Source: a virus
DNA length: 64,000 nt
Virus record (IMG/VR): IMGVR_UViG_3300032116_000001
Coordinates: 310,001-374,000 of that record
Direction: 5' to 3' (one strand)
Shown: positions 1-6,486 of the stretch, piece by piece
Layout: each line of letters begins with the position of its first letter
How positions within the stretch are numbered: the stretch's first letter is position 1
Position numbers and translations under genes: made by a program
Notes under the pieces: generated by a model
Seen by the model: the letters and a program-made list of their open reading frames with translations, nothing else
Database searches by the model: none
Told to the model about the DNA's origin: nothing

Positions 1-86
1 CTAACAATAGTCAATACTTATCGGTTGAATTTTTTAATGCCAATACATGTGAAATCCCGACCATAAAATCCTGTAATTCATTAGGT

Positions 87-428
87 ATGCATGTAATTCT
101 GGAGCTTATTGGATGCAACCCCAATAATATGAGCGGGGTTGAGAAAATTCAACAAGCTTTTCATGATGCAGCAAAGCTGGCCAAGTGCAACATCGTCACA
201 GAAGCGTTTCATGAGTTTGAGCCCCATGGCGTTTCAGGAGTTGTTGTAATAAGCGAGAGCCATTTGACCTATCATGGGTGGGATGAACATGGTTATGCCG
301 CGATTGATTTTTTCTATTGCAGCGATGAAGTGCAAATATCTTTGGCCATTGAACACATAATGAAGTTTCTAGAGGCCGAAAGTTATCAAATCACTGCAAT
401 CCCCCGTGGATTTAAAAACAGTGTATAA
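87..428 (+). CDS. speD: SpeD-family pyruvoyl-dependent decarboxylase
   Basis: 113 residues, the usual length of the bacterial class 1B S-adenosylmethionine decarboxylase proenzyme. The core reads GVSGVVVISESHL, then HGW and GYAAIDFFYC. The second Ser of SES-H is the expected self-cleavage site that becomes the pyruvoyl cofactor, and the His after HLTY and the Cys in FFYC match the catalytic His and Cys of the family. The normal product makes decarboxylated AdoMet for spermidine synthesis. Some phage homologues are reported to act on ornithine or arginine instead, so the substrate is open. No spermidine synthase is visible nearby. Bases 1-86 show no gene I recognise. Confidence 0.85.
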   Translation: MHVILELIGCNPNNMSGVEKIQQAFHDAAKLAKCNIVTEAFHEFEPHGVSGVVVISESHLTYHGWDEHGYAAIDFFYCSDEVQISLAIEHIMKFLEAESYQITAIPRGFKNSV

Positions 429-439
429 TATATAATGCT

Positions 440-646
440 ATGTTAAGATTGTTTAAATCATTATTTAAGCGCGAAAAAATCTATCACAAATCTGAGCCCC
501 TAGTTGAAATCAACCCATCTGATGTTCAAGAGCCATGTGTAAGAATCACCGTAGGGAGAAAATCAATACTCTTATCAGGTGGACAGGCCAGAAGACTGTG
601 GGGCAAACTTGGATCGAACTTGGAAAAAATTACTCCTGATAAATGA
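440..646 (+). CDS. hypothetical protein, 68 aa, basic
   Basis: Unrecognised. The N-terminus is amphipathic and basic (LFKSLFKREK), followed by a short polar body. Its TGA overlaps the ATG of the next gene (ATGA), so it is probably translated together with the HNH protein. An AT-rich TATAAT-like stretch lies just before the start. No domain assigned. Confidence 0.6.
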   Translation: MLRLFKSLFKREKIYHKSEPLVEINPSDVQEPCVRITVGRKSILLSGGQARRLWGKLGSNLEKITPDK

Positions 647-1092
647 GCTATCAAGATCGATTGCTTAACATAGAACTTGTTCCAGAATCATCATGGTGCA
701 ATAATGTTCGATCTCATGTCAAGAAATCTTCATGGGACCGAATTAGAAAACAAGTTTACAAAGATTATCAGCATAAATGTGGCATATGCAACTCAAAAGG
801 CGCTCTTGCCGCCCATGAAATATGGAATTATGATGATTCGTCTTCAAAGCAGACACTAATTGGTATGATTGCGCTTTGTGGCTTGTGTCATCATGTTAAG
901 CACATTGGATTCGCTGAAGTTTTAGCCAATCAGGGAAAACTAAACTTTCAGCGTGTTGTTAATCATTACTGCAAAATCAACAAATGCACAAATGACGAAT
1001 TTTGGGCCGACAGAGAAGAGGCATTTTATGAATGGTCGAAAAGGTCTAGAAACACATGGTCGGTTGATATATCGTATATAGAGCGATATTAA
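643..1092 (+). CDS. HNH-endonuclease-like zinc protein
   Basis: 149 residues. Two zinc knuckles, CGIC near residue 46 and CGLC near residue 85, bracket an AHE motif, and HH follows the second knuckle. This is the layout of an HNH fold, C-x2-C...HE...C-x2-CH. The C-terminal part (NHYCKINKCTNDEF, EAFYEWSKRS) resembles a family of small HNH proteins in bacteria and phages whose role is not known. It may nick or cut DNA, or be a non-catalytic zinc protein. Start overlaps the previous stop by four bases. Confidence 0.7.
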   Translation: MSYQDRLLNIELVPESSWCNNVRSHVKKSSWDRIRKQVYKDYQHKCGICNSKGALAAHEIWNYDDSSSKQTLIGMIALCGLCHHVKHIGFAEVLANQGKLNFQRVVNHYCKINKCTNDEFWADREEAFYEWSKRSRNTWSVDISYIERY

Positions 1093-1133
1093 TTTGCGAA
1101 GAATTCTTGCGCTAATTTCAGATGAATTAATAT

Positions 1134-1143
1134 CGTATTAAAG
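1134..1143 (+). promoter_or_regulatory. candidate phage promoter, CGTATTAAAG
   Basis: CGTATTAAAG with the ATG of the following gene only 4 nt after the motif. Same core as sites near 3675, 4981, 13934, 16774 and 28820. The upstream TTTTG half is not obvious here. A start this close suggests a very short or absent leader. Confidence 0.45.
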
Positions 1144-1146
1144 ATA

Positions 1147-1527
1147 ATGCTATTTGATTCTAATCCACAACATGCTGAAAGATACAATGTTGTTTCGATA
1201 ATTTTGAATAACCAGCTTTGGTCTTTTGCCGAAGTTCCAGGTGTTAAAATCATGTCGCCTACTTTTCCGATTAAACACTTTGGCACCGCAACAAATAAAT
1301 CTTGTCCGTCTCCTGTGATTAGATATGCTGTAGATTCAGATTTAAACATCTGGATCGGCAACGATGAAAATGGCATCATGTTTTGCGATGATCAACATCA
1401 TGTTTTGAGCATCCTATTCTTGTACAATCCTTTGGCCTGGGCCTCTGTTTGCGAACAAATTGGAAACAATGCTGTACAAGAAATTATTAATTCATGCGAT
1501 TGGAGCATGACTGACGGTATAGAATGA
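1147..1527 (+). CDS. hypothetical protein, 126 aa
   Basis: Unrecognised soluble protein, no clear motif, moderately hydrophobic middle (VLSILFLYNPLAWASV). It follows a candidate promoter and its stop overlaps the start of the next small gene (ATGA), so the two are probably a translational pair. An ORF on the other strand across 1089-1379 is judged a shadow. Confidence 0.6.
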   Translation: MLFDSNPQHAERYNVVSIILNNQLWSFAEVPGVKIMSPTFPIKHFGTATNKSCPSPVIRYAVDSDLNIWIGNDENGIMFCDDQHHVLSILFLYNPLAWASVCEQIGNNAVQEIINSCDWSMTDGIE

Positions 1528-1691
1528 ACCAAAACTCTGAACAACAAGAAATTTTTAATCGCCTTAATCGGTATCAAGAATGTTGCCCAAAAGATCATGA
1601 TGTTCAATCAGTGCTATTATTGTGCATACTTGAAGAAATGTCGTCTATTCGAAAATTCTTAGAAAAAATAACCAAAGAAAACAAGGACTAA
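1524..1691 (+). CDS. small hypothetical protein, 55 aa
   Basis: Begins in an ATGA overlap with the previous gene and ends two bases before the next ATG. Composition is protein-like: a polar N-terminus, then a helix (SVLLLCILEEMSSIRKFLEKI). The tight packing between neighbours is the main support. Function unknown. Confidence 0.55.
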   Translation: MNQNSEQQEIFNRLNRYQECCPKDHDVQSVLLLCILEEMSSIRKFLEKITKENKD

Positions 1692-1693
1692 AT

Positions 1694-2449
1694 ATGAATG
1701 TTATCACCAATGCAGACATTATGTCTGCTTACAAATATATAAAAAAAGACGGACAGGCTGATGGACTAACAAACTTCCCCGATGTTGTGCATGCATTAAA
1801 GGCCGACGAAGAATGCCAATATGTTTGGGGTTCTGATTCTATCATGAAAGTCCCAAAAGGGAGCTGGATTTTGGCCGAGAATGATAATGATTTTCCCAGG
1901 CTGCTAGACGATGAATTCTTTCATAAGTTATATGCCTTTGACAGGCAACAAATGGATTTGATTTTTGATGATATTATAAAAGATGCATTTGGAGACCAAG
2001 ACGCTCCCGATCCTGATGATTATTGCGCCGAAGAAGTGATAAAGTGCCAATGTGGACAACATATGATTTCTGTTTGGGGCGGAGGAAACAATGACGGGAA
2101 GATCGAAATGGCTTTTTGGAACTTCGGTCACGAAGGAAGCAAAACTAGCTGGACACAAAGATTACGCCAAATTTGGCAAATTATCACTCGCGGTCACCCC
2201 CACGCTGATATGGTTGTTTTAAATTCTGCCGAACAACTCAGGCTTATTCGTTTTATGGACGTGGCGCGATCTCTCACTGCTCAGTACAAAGATGCCAGGA
2301 GAGATTATGAAAGAAAAAATATTCCGAAAGAAAAAACTCATTATACCTTGGAAGAAGTTGTAGACATGGAGGCCAATCATGTAGCTGAACAACACGAGCT
2401 TTTGGCCACAATTGAGACGCTGACCAAAAAGCTCCGATCAAACAACTAA
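1694..2449 (+). CDS. conserved phage protein, 251 aa
   Basis: Preceded by an AAGGA ribosome-binding site. Residues about 115-190 contain CQCGQHMISVW, a beta-rich stretch, then SWTQRLRQIWQIITRGHPHADMV. That middle segment resembles a family of small phage proteins of unknown function (CxC-like knuckle, then W-R-L-R-x-I-W). The C-terminal 50 residues look helical. Last gene before a bidirectional terminator. Function unknown. Confidence 0.7.
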   Translation: MNVITNADIMSAYKYIKKDGQADGLTNFPDVVHALKADEECQYVWGSDSIMKVPKGSWILAENDNDFPRLLDDEFFHKLYAFDRQQMDLIFDDIIKDAFGDQDAPDPDDYCAEEVIKCQCGQHMISVWGGGNNDGKIEMAFWNFGHEGSKTSWTQRLRQIWQIITRGHPHADMVVLNSAEQLRLIRFMDVARSLTAQYKDARRDYERKNIPKEKTHYTLEEVVDMEANHVAEQHELLATIETLTKKLRSNN

Positions 2450-2468
2450 AAATATATAATATTAGATT

Positions 2469-2504
2469 AAAAAACTTAACAAATAAAAAAATGTTGAGTT
2501 TTTT
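2469..2504. terminator. bidirectional hairpin terminator
   Basis: A-run/CTTAAC stem (2469-2480) pairs over 12 bp with GTTGAG/T-run (2493-2504), with two G-T wobbles and a 12-nt loop. A-tract on one side and T-tract on the other suit termination on either strand. Confidence 0.7.
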
Positions 2505-2546
2505 GTTTATTTTTATAGAATGATGCAACAAAATATTGCTCCTGAT

Positions 2547-2554
2547 CGTATAAG
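2547..2554 (+). promoter_or_regulatory. candidate promoter, CGTATAAG
   Basis: Variant of the CGTATTA motif, directly after a terminator and before a stretch with no long gene. It could drive the 33-codon ORF and the tRNA array. Confidence 0.35.
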
Positions 2555-2679
2555 AGATGTAGGAATTATTTTCTGAAAATCAAAAAAATTGAAAATTCAG
2601 CAGGTTATATTCTTACAAAAATAGAAACAAGATCAAGTTCACCCTTTTTAGTGAATGTAATTTAACAAAGAGATAAGTT

Positions 2680-2781
2680 ATGAAGGCTATGCAAGTAAAC
2701 AATATGGAGATTATCGCCGCGGGCGCATTTAATGCTACCGCTGTGGTTTTCGCCATCCCAGCAAGCCCCTGGTATTTTGAA
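2680..2781 (+). CDS. possible 33-aa peptide
   Basis: ATG after AAAGAGATAAGTT (weak SD), ends before a strong terminator at 2832. Sequence is hydrophobic (IIAAGAFNATAVVFAIP), perhaps a single membrane helix. It is the only ORF between promoter-like site 2547 and the terminator. Could equally be non-coding leader. Confidence 0.35.
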
Positions 2782-2831
2782 CCAGGACGAAAGACCGAAA
2801 CTCTAACGTAAAAAGCATTAGCTTAAAAGCG

Positions 2832-2872
2832 AAAAGGCTCGGTCTGAAATCAAAACAGATCGAGCCTTTTTT
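2832..2872 (+). terminator. Rho-independent terminator
   Basis: 15-bp stem, AAAAGGCTCG-GTCTG (2832-2846) with CAGATCGAGCCTTTT (2856-2870), one G-T wobble, 9-nt loop, then T-run. Separates the small ORF from the tRNA array. Confidence 0.85.
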
Positions 2873-2946
2873 GTTGCTTCGGGCAGGAGTTAACTCCGTA
2901 AAGACTACAACCTGCGGCATCTTTAAAGGGTGAACTAAAATCAAAT

Positions 2947-3033
2947 AGGGGTATAGTTTAATGGCAAAACACTGGTCTCCAAAACCAGGGACAGTTAATG
3001 CAAGTGGGGGTTCAAGTCCCCCTGCCTCTGCCA
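2947..3033 (+). tRNA. tRNA-Trp(CCA), long variable region
   Basis: 7-bp acceptor (AGGGGTA with TGCCTCT, two wobbles), D-stem GTTT/AAAC, anticodon arm CTGGT-CTCCAAA-ACCAG giving CCA, T-arm GGGGG/CCCCC, encoded CCA tail. The variable region is about 17 nt instead of the usual 4-5 for Trp, with no clear long stem. First gene of the array. Confidence 0.75.
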
Positions 3034-3115
3034 AATTATCGAAGAGATTCGTATGTATATTGAAAATTAAATAGGTTTAAATGTAATATGAGGGCAAAAG
3101 CCCTCAGTGATTTAC

Positions 3116-3272
3116 GTTGTGCGCAAATGGTATGTATTCAGTTCGATTCTGAAGTTCCCTTGGTGGGTGAGTGGTTCGAGTCCACAACAACATGATTTTC
3201 TGAGCCAACAGGAATGTGTTGAAAGGCAGCAAATAGCGGCGGCGCATGGGGTTCGATTCCCTAACGCACAAC
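3116..3272 (+). ncRNA. tRNA-like RNA with 8-bp acceptor and long insert
   Basis: GTT-GTGCG (3116-3123) pairs perfectly with CGCACAAC (3265-3272), next to a normal T-arm (TGGGG-TTCGATT-CCCTA). The 157-nt span is about twice tRNA length and holds two further hairpins with TTCGA loops plus GCCAACA...TGTTG-AAA-GGC. No CCA. Could be a tRNA gene with insertion or nested tRNA remnants. Anticodon cannot be assigned. Confidence 0.3.
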
Positions 3273-3420
3273 GTATTGGCAATTTGAAGGGGCTAAACGC
3301 CACGGAAGCACAACTTCTTTGCTGAGCAGCCGTTGTTAAATAGCCCCCGATGATATTTTCCGATAAAATCTGATCGGTAATCAGTTCGAAGAGAACTCTA
3401 ATCGGATGCGGAGGGGAAAT

Positions 3421-3480
3421 GTGGGTTCGAGTCCCACGCAGGCACTTGTGTCTGGTCGTTTAATGGTAGGACGCCCCGTG
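3421..3480 (+). other. T-arm and 3' acceptor followed by matching 5' acceptor and D-arm
   Basis: T-arm GTGGG-TTCGAGT-CCCAC, then CAGGCAC, two T, then GTGTCTG, which pairs with CAGGCAC over 7 positions, then D-arm GTTTAATGGTAGGAC. The order 3' half then 5' half is that of a circularly permuted tRNA gene. No other partner for either acceptor strand is seen. The anticodon arm cannot be rebuilt cleanly: the position expected for U33 is G. Confidence 0.3.
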
Positions 3481-3570
3481 GGGTAGAGAAGGATCACGCA
3501 CGTGATCAGAAGTAAAACGCGGCGTCGCAATTCCACGCCGATCTTCGAAACAGTATGAGGAAAGTAAAGT

Positions 3571-3645
3571 GCCGTCGTAGCTCAGTGGTAGAGCACGCCC
3601 CTGATAAGGGCGGGGTCATAGGTTCGAATCCTATCGGTGGCACCA
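3571..3645 (+). tRNA. tRNA-Ile(GAT)
   Basis: Full cloverleaf: acceptor GCCGTCG/CGGTGGC, D-stem GCTC/GAGC, anticodon arm CGCCC-CTGATAA-GGGCG, T-arm ATAGG-TTCGAAT-CCTAT, A73 and encoded CCA. Confidence 0.93.
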
Positions 3646-3658
3646 TGTTTGCAAAATC

Positions 3659-3684
3659 TTTTGTGAATTATGATCGTATTAAAG
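3659..3684 (+). promoter_or_regulatory. candidate phage promoter before thioesterase gene
   Basis: TTTTG, 11 nt, CGTATTAAAG. The ATG at 3695 begins 20 nt after the C of the core. Confidence 0.5.
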
Positions 3685-3694
3685 TTGGAACATT

Positions 3695-4105
3695 ATGAAT
3701 TTAAGAACCAAATACCAAAGTAATTTTATTGTAATGCCTGAACATTGCAATTTTAGGATGCCACAAATTTTTGGCGGAGCTTTTATGGCAAAGCTTGATC
3801 TTTGTGCAGCCGCGGCTTGTAGCGAACTTCTTCAGTTTTCAGAATCGTCCTGTGACAACGCAGTAACATATAAGGTATTGGAAATAACTTTTCACAAAGC
3901 TGCTCAGATGGGAGATCAAATTTTCTTCGAAGCTGAAATTATTGAATTAAGAAACAATTCAATCACAGTTCAAGTAGAGGCGTATCGACAACCAAGAGAT
4001 CAAAAATTCCCTGAACGCATTCACACGGCATCGGCAAAATTTGTGTTTGTGACATTGCAGGGGGACAAGTATACTCCGCATGGATTAAAGCTTACTTCAT
4101 CATAA
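3695..4105 (+). CDS. hotdog-fold acyl-CoA thioesterase-like protein
   Basis: 136 residues, the length of a single hotdog domain. MPEHCNFRMPQIFGGAFMAKLD matches the start of YciA/acyl-CoA hydrolases (P-x-x-x-N-x-x-G-x-I-F-G-G), with the expected Asp ending the central helix start, then ITFHKAAQMGDQIFFEAEI and a beta strand (NNSITVQVEAYRQ). The known reaction of the family is hydrolysis of acyl-CoA thioesters. The usual Gly before IFGG is Pro-Gln here, so activity is not certain. It is a single gene inside the tRNA array with its own promoter-like site. Confidence 0.7.
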   Translation: MNLRTKYQSNFIVMPEHCNFRMPQIFGGAFMAKLDLCAAAACSELLQFSESSCDNAVTYKVLEITFHKAAQMGDQIFFEAEIIELRNNSITVQVEAYRQPRDQKFPERIHTASAKFVFVTLQGDKYTPHGLKLTSS

Positions 4106-4114
4106 AAACGTATT

Positions 4115-4150
4115 TGGTAGAGCATACCCCCGAAAGAGGGCGAGGTTTGT
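4115..4150 (+). pseudogene. tRNA fragment (D-arm half and anticodon arm)
   Basis: TTGGTAGAGCATACCCCC-GAAAGAGGG resembles the 3' half of a D-arm followed by an anticodon arm, with no acceptor or T-arm. Probably a remnant directly upstream of tRNA-Phe. Confidence 0.3.
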
Positions 4151-4159
4151 GTAACAAAT

Positions 4160-4236
4160 GGGGCATTGGTGTAATTTGGTGAGCACAAAGGTCTGAAAAA
4201 CCTTGGGTGAGGGTTCAATTCCCTCTAGCCCCACCA
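4160..4236 (+). tRNA. tRNA-Phe(GAA)
   Basis: Anticodon arm AAGGT-CTGAAAA-ACCTT, T-arm GAGGG-TTCAATT-CCCTC, A73 and CCA. Acceptor GGGGCAT/TAGCCCC pairs at five positions, the inner two (A-A and T-T) do not. Confidence 0.85.
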
Positions 4237-4244
4237 AAATTTTC

Positions 4245-4321
4245 GGCCCCATCGTCTACGATGGCTGTGACACCACCATCTCACGGTGGAAAACGGAGAT
4301 CGACACTCCGTGGGGTCACCA
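4245..4321 (+). tRNA. tRNA-Glu(CTC)
   Basis: Acceptor GGCCCCA/TGGGGTC, anticodon arm CCACC-ATCTCAC-GGTGG, T-arm CGGAG-ATCGACA-CTCCG (the Glu-type T-loop), A73 and CCA. Eight bases after tRNA-Phe. Confidence 0.9.
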
Positions 4322-4374
4322 AATTTTCATTTGTTAGTCTGGTGCTAATCTACTGATATGGAGAACATAATTAG

Positions 4375-4752
4375 ATGAACAGATGGGAATACGCAAACTT
4401 CGAAGTGCTGAAAGGCAAGACTTTGAGAGAGGTCTTTTACTCCAAGAAAGAGGAAAAAATCTCCTTTATAGTAGACGATCAGGAAGCATATCACATGTCA
4501 CACTTTCAGGATTGCTGCGAGGCAGTTTGGGTGGAAGACATATGTGGCGACTTGAACGATTTGGTCGGAACGCCGATTCTTTTCGCAGAAAAGTCTTCTT
4601 CGGAAGACACATCTGTAGAATGGACGTTCTATAGAATCGGTACAATCAAGGGGACGGTGGTGATTCGCTGGTGTGGCGAACTCGACACTTGCTACTCTAT
4701 CGAAGTGAGCTTCTATCGTACTTTTGGCGAAGACACACCGCCCAAGACTTAG
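4375..4752 (+). CDS. DUF7448-like protein, 125 aa
   Basis: Residues about 41-70 contain MSHFQDCCEAVWVEDICGDL, then LVGTPILFAE, and later EWTFYRIGTIKGTVVIRWCG. This set is typical of DUF7448 proteins found in phages and bacteria. Function unknown. The N-terminal FEVLKGKTLREV is also typical of the family. Stands alone between tRNA-Glu genes. Confidence 0.75.
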   Translation: MNRWEYANFEVLKGKTLREVFYSKKEEKISFIVDDQEAYHMSHFQDCCEAVWVEDICGDLNDLVGTPILFAEKSSSEDTSVEWTFYRIGTIKGTVVIRWCGELDTCYSIEVSFYRTFGEDTPPKT

Positions 4753-4857
4753 CAGTGATTAAACACCTACTGCGATGACTGATGGATAGACATCTGACCC
4801 GAGCGGAAAGGCGCTCAAGTCGGGGGAGGCGAGAAGGTGAAGCCTCCCTTATCGAGC
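4753..4857 (+). other. structured GC-rich spacer before tRNA-Glu
   Basis: Hairpins CCCGA...TCGGG enclosing GAGCG...CGCTC (about 4798-4823) and GGGAGGC...GCCTCCC (about 4823-4848). No T-run. Possibly a small RNA or a remnant of another tRNA with a long variable arm. No ORF supported. Confidence 0.35.
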
Positions 4858-4934
4858 GGCCCGCTCGTCTACGTTGGCTAGGACTCCGCGTTTTCAGCGC
4901 GGCAAACAGAGATCGACACTCTGGCGGGTCACCA
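4858..4934 (+). tRNA. tRNA-Glu(TTC)
   Basis: Acceptor GGCCCGC/GCGGGTC, anticodon arm CCGCG-TTTTCAG-CGCGG, T-arm CAGAG-ATCGACA-CTCTG, A73 and CCA. Second Glu isoacceptor. Confidence 0.92.
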
Positions 4935-4965
4935 TTTTTAATCAGATTTCATAAAATCGCTAATT

Positions 4966-4990
4966 TTTTGTGATTCTGATCGTATTATAG
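4966..4990 (+). promoter_or_regulatory. candidate phage promoter before tRNA-Ala
   Basis: TTTTG, 10 nt, CGTATTATAG, 20 bases before tRNA-Ala. Shows the motif also serves RNA genes. Confidence 0.5.
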
Positions 4991-5006
4991 ATAACAGAAC
5001 ATTTTC

Positions 5007-5082
5007 GGGGCCATAGCTCAGTTGGGAGAGCACCTGCTTTGCAAGCAGGGGGTCGAGAGTTCGAGTCTCTCTGGCTCCACCA
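5007..5082 (+). tRNA. tRNA-Ala(TGC)
   Basis: Acceptor GGGGCCA/TGGCTCC, D-stem GCTC/GAGC, anticodon arm CCTGC-TTTGCAA-GCAGG, T-arm GAGAG-TTCGAGT-CTCTC, A73 and CCA. Confidence 0.95.
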
Positions 5083-5110
5083 CGAACGGTTCTAAGGTAG
5101 GACATTAAAT

Positions 5111-5181
5111 ATTGATGCGGGGCGAACGGACAATAAAAAGTCAATGTGCCAACCAAACCATGGAAGTCTGATGGCATCAAT
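5111..5181 (+). other. 8-bp stem closing a tRNA-sized element
   Basis: ATTGATGC (5111-5118) pairs perfectly with GCATCAAT (5174-5181) around 55 nt with only weak inner pairing and no T-arm. Same kind of element as 3289-3348. No gene in it. Confidence 0.35.
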
Positions 5182-5190
5182 GAAAAAAAT

Positions 5191-5267
5191 CGGGGATTAG
5201 CTCAGTTTGGTGGAGCGGGCGCTTTGGGAGCGTCAGGTCGCAGGTTCGAGTCCTGTATCCCCGACCA
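5191..5267 (+). tRNA. tRNA-Pro(TGG)
   Basis: Acceptor CGGGGAT/ATCCCCG, anticodon arm GGCGC-TTTGGGA-GCGTC, T-arm GCAGG-TTCGAGT-CCTGT, A73 and CCA. C1-G72 is normal for tRNA-Pro. Confidence 0.95.
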
Positions 5268-5316
5268 TTTTTCAAAAAATCTTTGTTCATATTATATTTA
5301 TTGTACAAAAAACAAT

Positions 5317-6078
5317 ATGAACAAAAAGACATCTATAATATGGACTGAATCCAAAGAAAATTTTCAACTTCGAGTTAATAATTGCACGAGCATTGCGGGC
5401 ATAATACGCAGCTTTGGCCTTTCTATAAGTGGTGCTCAACATAGCCGAATCAAACAGCGCATTGCTCAGGATTGTATAGATATTTCTCATATTCCTTTGG
5501 GTATCGGAGCAAGTAAAGGCTGCAAGAGATTAAATAAGCGAATTCCTTTGGAAGAATATTTATCAAATAATCGGCCCATTCAATCACACGATTTAAAAAA
5601 ACGATTGTTAAGAGAAAATATTTTTGTTTATGAGTGTAGTGAATGCAAATTAGGATCATTATGGAATGGCAAGCCGATTTCATTACAGCTTGATCATATT
5701 AATGGCAATAATTGTGATAACAGATTGGTTAATCTTCGAATTTTGTGTCCAAATTGTCACTCTCAAACTCCAACATTTAGCGGAAAACACAAAGCGAAGA
5801 AGTGTTTGGATTGTGGTGGTAAAATTAGCAGGCCTACATCTACAAGATGTAAAAAATGCCATATACACAACAATCGATCACAGCCACCAAAGCCTTCTAA
5901 GTACATAAAATTTGGATTAGAAAAAGAAGAACTTGAGATGATAATATGGAAAAAGCCAACTTGTCAAATTGCAAAAGAATTTGGTGTTTCAGACAAAGCT
6001 GTTGAAAAAAGATGTAAAAAGCTAGGAGTTTCTAAGCCTCCAAGAGGTTATTGGAGAAAGCTGGAAACCGCAAAATAA
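5317..6078 (+). CDS. HNH endonuclease with C-terminal helix-turn-helix
   Basis: 253 residues from ATG 5317. The open frame extends upstream through tRNA-Pro, so the later ATG is chosen. CSEC near residue 109, then LQLDHINGNNCDNRLVNLRILCPNCHSQ (split: LDHINGNN, NLRILCPNCH) is a clear HNH core with zinc knuckle. A second zinc knuckle CLDC...CKKC follows. The C-terminus, TCQIAKEFGVSDKAVEKRC ending in PPRGYW, is a DNA-binding HTH common in free-standing phage HNH nucleases. Likely a mobile homing-type nuclease inserted in the array. Confidence 0.88.
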   Translation: MNKKTSIIWTESKENFQLRVNNCTSIAGIIRSFGLSISGAQHSRIKQRIAQDCIDISHIPLGIGASKGCKRLNKRIPLEEYLSNNRPIQSHDLKKRLLRENIFVYECSECKLGSLWNGKPISLQLDHINGNNCDNRLVNLRILCPNCHSQTPTFSGKHKAKKCLDCGGKISRPTSTRCKKCHIHNNRSQPPKPSKYIKFGLEKEELEMIIWKKPTCQIAKEFGVSDKAVEKRCKKLGVSKPPRGYWRKLETAK

Positions 6079-6084
6079 AAATGT

Positions 6085-6159
6085 GGGCGTGTGACGCAAT
6101 GGTAGCGTGGGTGCATTACAGGCATCAAGTTGCAGGTTCGAATCCTGTCATGCCCACCA
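6085..6159 (+). tRNA. tRNA-Val(TAC)
   Basis: Acceptor GGGCGTG/CATGCCC, D-stem ACGC/GCGT, anticodon arm GGTGC-ATTACAG-GCATC, T-arm GCAGG-TTCGAAT-CCTGT, A73 and CCA. Confidence 0.9.
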
Positions 6160-6191
6160 CCGATTAGTATAATTTTAAATAACCGAAAAGG

Positions 6192-6246
6192 TTTAGAACA
6201 GTAGCATCCAGGTAATTTCAGTTCAGGGCTCTGCTGCTGTTCTAAA
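6192..6246 (+). other. 15-bp perfect hairpin with 25-nt loop
   Basis: TTTAGAACAGTAGCA (6192-6206) pairs with TGCTGCTGTTCTAAA (6232-6246), one wobble, then AA-rich sequence. It sits between the two tRNA-Val genes. It may be a processing signal, terminator-like element or small RNA. Confidence 0.5.
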
Positions 6247-6251
6247 AACGC

Positions 6252-6326
6252 GGGCGGTTAGCTCAGTGGTAGAGCACTACATTGACATTGTAGGGGTCAC
6301 AGGTTCGAAACCTGTACCGCCCACCA
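6252..6326 (+). tRNA. tRNA-Val(GAC)
   Basis: Acceptor GGGCGGT/ACCGCCC, D-stem GCTC/GAGC, anticodon arm CTACA-TTGACAT-TGTAG, T-arm ACAGG-TTCGAAA-CCTGT, A73 and CCA. Confidence 0.94.
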
Positions 6327-6343
6327 AAATATTTTGTTTAAAT

Positions 6344-6421
6344 CTGGGCGTAGTTCAGTTTGGTTAGAATGCTACTCTGGGAGAGTAGAGGTCATTGGTT
6401 CAAATCCAATCGCTCAGACCA
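6344..6421 (+). tRNA. tRNA-Pro(GGG)
   Basis: Acceptor CTGGGCG/CGCTCAG, anticodon arm CTACT-CTGGGAG-AGTAG, T-arm ATTGG-TTCAAAT-CCAAT, A73 and CCA. Confidence 0.93.
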
Positions 6422-6455
6422 TTTTTACACATTGAAACAAAATTCAAACGGTATG

Positions 6456-6463
6456 CGTATAAT
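6456..6463 (+). promoter_or_regulatory. candidate promoter, CGTATAATA
   Basis: Variant of the CGTATTA motif between tRNA-Pro and the atypical tRNA at 6487. Confidence 0.3.
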
Positions 6464-6486
6464 AAATATACAAACAATTTGATTGC

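Larger units (their letters stand above)
3034..3570 (+). other. array segment with T-arm and D-arm fragments, no normal tRNA
   Basis: 537 bases without a normal gene. Contains a GAGGGC-AAAA-GCCCTC hairpin (3090-3105), four T-arm-like hairpins (loops TTCGATT or TTCGAGT near 3138, 3170, 3247 and 3421), and D-arm-like pieces. A 7-bp stem GGGGCTA/TAGCCCC (3289-3295 with 3341-3347) closes a 60-nt element with no T-arm. These look like broken, expanded or rearranged tRNA genes. The frames across it are not convincing as proteins. Confidence 0.5.

Noticed and set aside
677-859. + strand ORF inside the HNH gene
   Set aside because: Shadow of the gene at 643-1092, with atypical composition and no start signal.
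1089-1379. Minus-strand ORF
   Set aside because: Antisense shadow of 1147-1527. The + gene has the promoter-like site and the tight downstream overlap.
2735-3034. 99-codon minus ORF across the terminator and tRNA-Trp
   Set aside because: It runs through a tRNA and a hairpin terminator. The MAEAGGLEPP-type text is the usual artefact from reading a tRNA antisense.
3116-3272. tRNA-Sec, because of the 8-bp acceptor
   Set aside because: No TCA anticodon arm in the right place and no selenocysteine genes nearby.
3107-3325. 72-codon ORF in the tRNA array
   Set aside because: Covers T-arm and D-arm elements. Composition not protein-like.
4782-4973. 63-codon ORF over tRNA-Glu(TTC)
   Set aside because: Overlaps a sound tRNA and GC-rich hairpins.
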